This document shows positions 5,877 through 9,893 of a DNA stretch of 9,893 nucleotides, in pieces. Position 1 is the first letter of the stretch. Each line of letters starts with the position of its first letter. The stretch is from Methylovulum sp. (lineage in GTDB: Bacteria > Pseudomonadota > Gammaproteobacteria > Methylococcales > Methylomonadaceae), in assembly GCA_016919605.1 (NCBI GenBank), contig JACXTQ010000338.1:1-9893 (forward strand), given 5' to 3'. The notes under the pieces are model-generated. The model did no database searches and was not told the origin of the DNA. It saw only the letters and a program-made list of their open reading frames with translations. A program made the position numbers and the translations under genes.

Positions 5877-8585
5877 TTACTGCACCCCCAAAGCCTGCAA
5901 GCCTTTTTTAGCATCTTCATCGCCCTGCGCAGCGGCTTTTTGATACCAAGCTATCGCCTGCTGCAAATCCGCTTCCACCCCTTTGCCACTGGCATATAAA
6001 TAGGCTAGATGCGCTTGGGAGGGAGCATAGCCCTGAGCGGCGGCTTTGCCGTACCAATGCGCGGCTTGTTCGAAATCTTGCTCCACGCCCTTGCCAAACT
6101 GATATTGCAGGCCTAGGTTGCCTTGCGCCGAAGCCAGACCTTGCTGGGCGGCTTTTAGATACCATTTAAAGGCTTGTTTATAGTCTTGGCTGACCCCCCT
6201 GCCCACATCATACATATAGCCTAAGCTCACTTGGCCTAAGATGTTGCCTTGCAGGGCGGCTTTACGGTACCAGTCTACCGCTTGTTGGTCGTCCGGGGCG
6301 ATGCCTTTGCCATTGGCGAGCATATAACCTAAACGGGCTTCACCATCGGGATCGCCTTGAGCCGCGGCTTTTTGATACCACACGACGGCTTGTTGAAGAT
6401 CGAGCGTGACACCGTTACCAAACTCATAGAGGTTGCCTAAATAATATTGGCCTTGGGCGTGGTTTTGCGCGGCAGCTTTACGATACCAATCCGCCGCTTG
6501 TAAATAATCTTGCTTGATTCCGTTGCCTAGCTGGTAGAGTTGACCTAAGGCAAATTGCGCTTCGGCATGGCCTAGCTCTGCCGCCTTGCGGAACCATGTT
6601 TGTGCTTGGGCATAGTCGCCGCTTTTTTTGTAACCATAGGCCAAACCGGTTTGCCCACCTAAATCGCCTTGTTCGGCGGCTTTGCGGAACCATTCGATGG
6701 CTTTTTGATGGTCTTGGCCTACGCCTTTGCCGGCTTCATACAGATAAGCCAAATTCACTTGCCCTAAGGCGTTGCCTTGTTCGGCGGCTTTGCTTAACCA
6801 CTCAAAGGCTTGCCTGTCATCTTGTTCGACCCCTTTGCCTTTGATATACAGCATTCCAAGATTGGCTTGCCCTACGGCCAGCCCTTGATCGGCGGCTTTA
6901 CGATACCACTGCGCGGCCTGTTTGGCATTGGCAGCCACCCCCTTACCTTGGTCATACTGCTCGGCCAAATTGGCCTGAGCCAGCGCAAAACCTTGTTCGG
7001 CGGCTTTGCGGTACCATTGCGCGGCTTGTCGCCCATCCTGTGCCACTCCATAACCAAAGGCATAACAGCTACCTAAAAGGTTTTCGGCAATCGCGTGCTT
7101 TTGTTCCGCCATTTTTTGCCAAAAAGCCAGTTGCTTAGGGCATTGCTCCTGATAATAAGTGTTGCCGCTGCCTTTAGGCAAATAGGCGGTTTCCAGGGTT
7201 TTCTCCATCTCCGCTAGTTGCGTGGCCTCCATTTCCCCTTGATGTTTCTGATAAATGTCCAGATAACCTTGATAGGCCGCCCAACCCGCCGCCCCTATCG
7301 CACTTAACAACACGCCGGCAAAGATAATTTTAAAACCTTGTTTCAGCCAACTGGTCGGCTCTTCATAATACTCCTCTTCATTTTCTTCTCCCACCTCGGC
7401 TTCTTCGGCGGCATCAATAGCCGCCACCTTGACCAGTGTCTCTTCCGCATCATCTTTTAAAGGGCGGGGAGCTTCTTGCCACTGGCGCAAACGTAGTTCC
7501 GCTTCCAGCCGCAAGCGTTTAACGGCCTCTTCCGCCGCCTCTTTTTTGGTGCTGGATGGGTAGGCCTGCAAATAGGCCTGATAGGCCTCCATGCTATCGG
7601 CTTGGCGGGTACGTTGCCACAAGTCCAGATCATCCAAACGTTTTTCGGCAACGGCGGGCAGCGGGGTGCGCACGGCCAGGAACGGAGCCAACAGCGCTTT
7701 TAAGGTGGTGGCATTGTCCGGGCGCCCTTGGCTGGCATGGGATAAGCAAATCTCGATAGCAGCTTTTAAACAAGGATCAAGCTGGCTGTCAGCAAAACTT
7801 AGCAGTGCGCCCGAACGGCGCAATTCCAAAGTAGGCGGCGGGCCGCCGTTGACACATTGATACAGCACCTCCCCCAATGTGTACCACACATCATCGGTTT
7901 CTGATGGTTCCAGGATGCTTTGCCTTGCCCATCCTAAATCCAACAGCACCGGATCATTAGGCTTTCTGGCACCGCCGCGTAAAAAAATATTGGCCAGATT
8001 GAGGCCACCGTGCTGAATGCCACGTTGCTGGAGCTGTTCCAAGGTGTCCAATAAGGGTTTTAGCCAGAGCTTGATATAAGACGGGGACAATTTTTGCCGA
8101 AATTGCCAAGCCTCCTGCAAGGGACAGCCTTCAACATAATCCATGACCCAGTAGGCGGTGCCATGCTGTTCAATAAATTCGACCAGATGGACAATGCCAG
8201 CCAGCGCCGGTGGCTGTTGGCACGCTTTCAGCAAACGGGCCTCGTCAGCAAAGCTCTGGTAGCCATCAGCAAAACCTTGTGGCCTGACAGCACCGCTTTT
8301 GGGGCTGACATTGCCCGTGCGGGCGCGGGTCGCCAAGGCTTCGGGATAATACTCCTTAACCATAAACAGCATGTCCGCACCTGTCTTTTTAGCGATATAG
8401 ACAAACCCCAACTCATCGGTTGTCAACACCCGCCCTAAGATATACTCGCCGCCCACGGTGCTGAACAGGGGCAAATGCAAAGCCTCCTCCAAATAGCCTT
8501 CGCGGTCAAAGCCACAGTGGGGGCAAACCGCTAAGGGGCCGGGCTGGAAGCAATTGGGACAATGGCTGTGGGCAGCGTAGTTCAT
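5877..8585 (-). CDS. Zinc-ribbon pseudokinase with membrane span and Sel1 repeats
   Basis: This 902-residue protein has several parts. A zinc ribbon comes first (C9, C12, C21, C24). A kinase-like domain spans about 46-305, with the VKEYYP lysine K77, helix-C Glu115, HGTAYWVMDYVEG hinge, N199, D216 in LLDLGWAR and D232 in DDVWYTLGEVLY. A helical linker with an AYQAYLQAYPSS motif lies at about 320-370, an acidic stretch at 378-410, one membrane span at about 417-440 and eleven Sel1 repeats at 498-889. The HRD motif reads HGG (192-194), the catalytic lysine is Asn196, and only 15 residues separate D216 from D232, so the activation segment is missing. It is therefore predicted to be a pseudokinase; nucleotide or ligand binding may persist. 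The kinase-like part should be cytoplasmic and the Sel1 part periplasmic. No good ribosome site precedes the ATG, but the zinc ribbon begins right after it. Similar zinc-ribbon kinases with IKEYFP motifs are known in proteobacteria. Confidence 0.9.
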   Translation of the reverse strand: MNYAAHSHCPNCFQPGPLAVCPHCGFDREGYLEEALHLPLFSTVGGEYILGRVLTTDELGFVYIAKKTGADMLFMVKEYYPEALATRARTGNVSPKSGAVRPQGFADGYQSFADEARLLKACQQPPALAGIVHLVEFIEQHGTAYWVMDYVEGCPLQEAWQFRQKLSPSYIKLWLKPLLDTLEQLQQRGIQHGGLNLANIFLRGGARKPNDPVLLDLGWARQSILEPSETDDVWYTLGEVLYQCVNGGPPPTLELRRSGALLSFADSQLDPCLKAAIEICLSHASQGRPDNATTLKALLAPFLAVRTPLPAVAEKRLDDLDLWQRTRQADSMEAYQAYLQAYPSSTKKEAAEEAVKRLRLEAELRLRQWQEAPRPLKDDAEETLVKVAAIDAAEEAEVGEENEEEYYEEPTSWLKQGFKIIFAGVLLSAIGAAGWAAYQGYLDIYQKHQGEMEATQLAEMEKTLETAYLPKGSGNTYYQEQCPKQLAFWQKMAEQKHAIAENLLGSCYAFGYGVAQDGRQAAQWYRKAAEQGFALAQANLAEQYDQGKGVAANAKQAAQWYRKAADQGLAVGQANLGMLYIKGKGVEQDDRQAFEWLSKAAEQGNALGQVNLAYLYEAGKGVGQDHQKAIEWFRKAAEQGDLGGQTGLAYGYKKSGDYAQAQTWFRKAAELGHAEAQFALGQLYQLGNGIKQDYLQAADWYRKAAAQNHAQGQYYLGNLYEFGNGVTLDLQQAVVWYQKAAAQGDPDGEARLGYMLANGKGIAPDDQQAVDWYRKAALQGNILGQVSLGYMYDVGRGVSQDYKQAFKWYLKAAQQGLASAQGNLGLQYQFGKGVEQDFEQAAHWYGKAAAQGYAPSQAHLAYLYASGKGVEADLQQAIAWYQKAAAQGDEDAKKGLQALGVQ
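5919..7094 (-). repeat. Eleven tandem Sel1-like repeats within the pseudokinase gene
   Basis: The repeats follow the pattern A..Q..LG.LY..GKGV..D..QA..WYRKAA.QG. Ten are 36 residues (108 bp); the fifth in protein order (residues 642-673) is 32 residues because the GKGV loop is shortened to SGDYA. A partial twelfth closes the protein and a degenerate one precedes the first. On the plus strand they show as recurring GCGGCTTT(G/A)(C)GG(T/A)ACCA blocks about every 108 bp. Sel1 repeats form helix pairs stacked as a solenoid that usually binds proteins or peptidoglycan-related partners in the periplasm. Confidence 0.93.
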
Positions 8586-9094
8586 AGGGGATTTTGGATT
8601 GTGTTATGGGTGGGTTGTTATTCTAACCCATGTTGTTTGGGTGGGGTAATAGTGGCGGTGGGTTTTAGCGATTAAAAGGCGTATGTCCCTATTTGCCTAG
8701 CCTTTTTAGGCTAAGTGACAAAAGCGTCCATGCAGCCATTTCAAGGCAATTGCCAGCACGAGTGGCCGGAGTGGGCGTGTTTTGGCGGTGGGCATTATGA
8801 GGCATTGGACGAAAGCCGCCTTTAAAACTTGGCCGCTTCGGGGGCATGGGCGATTTTTGACACAGCCAGAGACAATAACCCTGACAGGCGATGGGGAGGA
8901 TTTTAAGGCGATTAAAAACAGAGCGGCCTTTATATTAAGCAGGAGCGCATTAAGTGACCCGCAAGCGGGGACGGCTAAATTATAGACGGTTTAACGCGCC
9001 TCCTACTTAGTGGGCCATTATGACAGTGGCAGGTAACAAGACTATTTTAGAAAAGCGGCGGCAAATGGTTTGCCGCCTTTTCAACAGCCGCCAG
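8586..9094. other. 509-bp stretch without a convincing gene
   Basis: No ORF here has a start with a ribosome site or recognisable protein content. An open plus-strand frame at 8782-8985 (TTG start) looks like chance. Visible structure includes an inverted repeat TGGGTT/AACCCA (8611-8616 and 8625-8630) about 26 bp before the kinase-like gene, probably in its leader. A 6-bp stem TAGCCT-TTTT-AGGCTA occupies 8698-8713. The decamer GCGATTAAAA occurs twice, near 8668 and 8909, each time in a TTTTA..GCGATTAAAA context. A strong terminator hairpin lies at the right end and is listed separately. The promoter of the kinase-like operon should lie here, but I cannot place its boxes. A decayed gene or an unannotated RNA cannot be excluded. 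Confidence 0.5.
9051..9081. terminator. Bidirectional intrinsic terminator after the repressor gene
   Basis: GGCGGCAAA (9057-9065) and TTTGCCGCC (9069-9077) form a perfect 9-bp stem with a TGG loop. On the plus strand it is followed by TTTT (9078-9081). AAAA at 9051-9054 gives the T-run for the minus strand. It lies 13 bp past the repressor stop, so it most likely ends that transcript and insulates it from DNA to the left. Confidence 0.85.
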
Positions 9095-9799
9095 TTAGCG
9101 TAACACCGACCACCAAAATACCCGACCCAACACGTTGAGCTTGGCCATTTCTTCGCCCATACATTCCACATCCTGATATTCGCTTTCGTTATAGCTACGG
9201 ATGCGTACACCACCACCGCCGCCCAAGATACGGTACAGGCGTTTGACCAGCAATTGCCCGTCATAGTCTATCGCGTAGATGTCGCCATCTTTGATGCGTT
9301 TGCTGCTAGTGTCAATGCCGACGGTGCAACCATCAGGCATAACCGGCTCCATGCTGTCACCCGATACCCGTACACAAGCGGCGTTTTCTGCGCTTACACC
9401 CACGCGCTTGAGAGTGGCTTTGGCAAAACGTAATTTCGAGGCTGGATTTTCTTCAACATGGAATTTACCTGTTCCTGCGGACACTTCAACTTCGCGTAAA
9501 AACGGCAACTCCACCTCATCGTCCAGCAACGGGGTGTTGCTGTCCCATTCTTCAAAACCACCCAGCAGTTCGGCGTTGGCAGCGGTGGCAGGGTTGGCAC
9601 GCATAGTGCCGGTGGCCAACCATTGCATGTCCACGTTAAGGGCAGCGGCCAGTTGGATCAGTTTTTTGGTTTCCTTAGTTTTGCCCGACGTCAGCTTGTA
9701 GATGGCGGCTTGTGACAAACCTGCACGCTCTGCCAAAGATTGTTGGGTAAGCCGTTGTTCGGACATTTTTTGGTTGATTCTATCTGCTAAAGTCTTCAT
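9095..9799 (-). CDS. XRE-family repressor with LexA-like (S24) self-cleavage domain
   Basis: This 234-residue protein resembles phage CI/C2 repressors. Residues 1-65 form the DNA-binding domain, with helix-turn-helix at about 17-37 (LTQQSLAERAGLSQAAIYKL). A linker rich in Ala and acidic residues follows. The peptidase S24 domain shows a candidate cleavage bond Ala108-Gly109 in EVSAGTG, Ser149 in the GDSMEP motif and Lys186 in LLVKRLYR. Ser and Lys are 37 residues apart, as in LexA (119 and 156), so the catalytic dyad looks intact. Such proteins hold prophage or SOS-linked genes silent until RecA filaments trigger self-cleavage. ATG 9799 is the farthest upstream in-frame start; no Shine-Dalgarno precedes it, so the mRNA may be leaderless, as with lambda cI from PRM. 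The divergent partner gene is off the right edge. A host-encoded regulator is also possible. Confidence 0.9.
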   Translation of the reverse strand: MKTLADRINQKMSEQRLTQQSLAERAGLSQAAIYKLTSGKTKETKKLIQLAAALNVDMQWLATGTMRANPATAANAELLGGFEEWDSNTPLLDDEVELPFLREVEVSAGTGKFHVEENPASKLRFAKATLKRVGVSAENAACVRVSGDSMEPVMPDGCTVGIDTSSKRIKDGDIYAIDYDGQLLVKRLYRILGGGGGVRIRSYNESEYQDVECMGEEMAKLNVLGRVFWWSVLR

Positions 9800-9833
9800 A
9801 AGGAGGTAATTTCATGGGTTAAAGTGAGCGTGT

Positions 9834-9863
9834 ATTTCCAAAGTAATATAAAATTTTGGAAAT
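9834..9863. promoter_or_regulatory. Inverted repeat upstream of the repressor, possible operator
   Basis: ATTTCCAAA (9834-9842) and TTTGGAAAT (9855-9863) are exact reverse complements around a 12-base AT-only-but-one spacer. The site is in the intergenic region just upstream of the repressor start, where CI-type proteins bind their own and the divergent promoter. It may equally be another regulator's site. No footprint can be inferred. Confidence 0.5.
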
Positions 9864-9877
9864 CAAATTATTGCTAC

Positions 9878-9892
9878 TAATGTAATACATTA
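9878..9892. promoter_or_regulatory. 15-bp perfect palindrome, probable repressor operator
   Basis: TAATGTA-A-TACATTA is a perfect odd palindrome with 7-bp half-sites, the usual architecture of phage-repressor operators. Related GTAAT-containing sequences recur at 9843 and 9806, at spacings of 39 and 37 bp, possibly degenerate further sites. The window ends one base later, so additional operators to the right may exist. Confidence 0.5.
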
Positions 9893-9893
9893 C

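Noticed and set aside
5786..5920. N-terminal 45-residue extension of the small membrane protein overlapping the kinase-like gene
   Set aside because: ATG 5785 has an AGGAG at ideal spacing, and the extension is Cys/Lys/Arg-rich with no membrane or domain character.
5919..7094. CRISPR-like periodic repeat pattern
   Set aside because: The approximately 108-bp period is in frame and encodes Sel1 repeats with diverged codons; there are no identical short repeats separated by unique spacers.
8782..8985. 67-codon plus-strand ORF
   Set aside because: It has a TTG start without ribosome site, no recognisable content and no conserved-looking motif; chance is the simpler explanation.
9824..9880. Short GTG-started plus-strand frame of 18 residues before the window edge
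   Set aside because: It runs through the operator palindromes and AT-rich DNA and has no ribosome site at the right spacing for its own start.

Overview
This window looks like a chromosomal segment of a gammaproteobacterium. The clearest evidence is a Slp-family lipoprotein, a TsaB and a YoaA-type helicase lying close together. In Escherichia coli, yeaY (an slp paralogue), tsaB (yeaZ) and yoaA are also neighbours. The general style would fit a methanotroph-like or related environmental gammaproteobacterium, but that is an impression and not shown by the sequence.

Left part (1-4345). The 3' end of a cyclopropane-fatty-acid synthase gene runs in from the left edge. A perfect 14-bp hairpin separates it from a convergent minus-strand pair, tsaB and a small cupin gene that overlap by 29 bp. 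Next is a 327-bp spacer with a possible 30-codon ORF behind a strong ribosome site. It is followed by a YoaA/DinG-type iron-sulphur helicase on the minus strand. I place the helicase start at a GTG inside the longest ORF. That GTG overlaps the stop of an unannotated 41-codon hydrophobic ORF (GTGA overlap). The Slp-like lipoprotein gene runs divergently on the plus strand.

Middle part (4359-8585). Four minus-strand genes encode envelope-type proteins. The first in transcription order is a 902-residue protein with a zinc ribbon, a kinase-like domain, a coiled and acidic linker, one membrane span and eleven Sel1 repeats. Its kinase domain lacks the HRD aspartate and nearly all of the activation segment, so it is predicted to be a pseudokinase. 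Then come a 116-residue three-span membrane protein, a 200-residue lipoprotein of unknown function and, after a longer gap, a 69-residue Trp/His-rich small lipoprotein. The first three are closely spaced and may form a membrane-anchored module with cytoplasmic ligand sensing and a periplasmic Sel1 scaffold. This is the least-described system in the window.

Right part (8586-9893). A 509-bp stretch without a convincing gene ends in a strong bidirectional terminator. It is followed by a minus-strand XRE/peptidase-S24 (CI/LexA-like) repressor with an apparently intact Ser-Lys dyad. The AT-rich region upstream of it holds a 15-bp perfect palindrome and a 9-bp inverted repeat, which are likely operators. 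The window stops there, so the divergent partner gene, possibly a prophage cro-like gene, is not visible.
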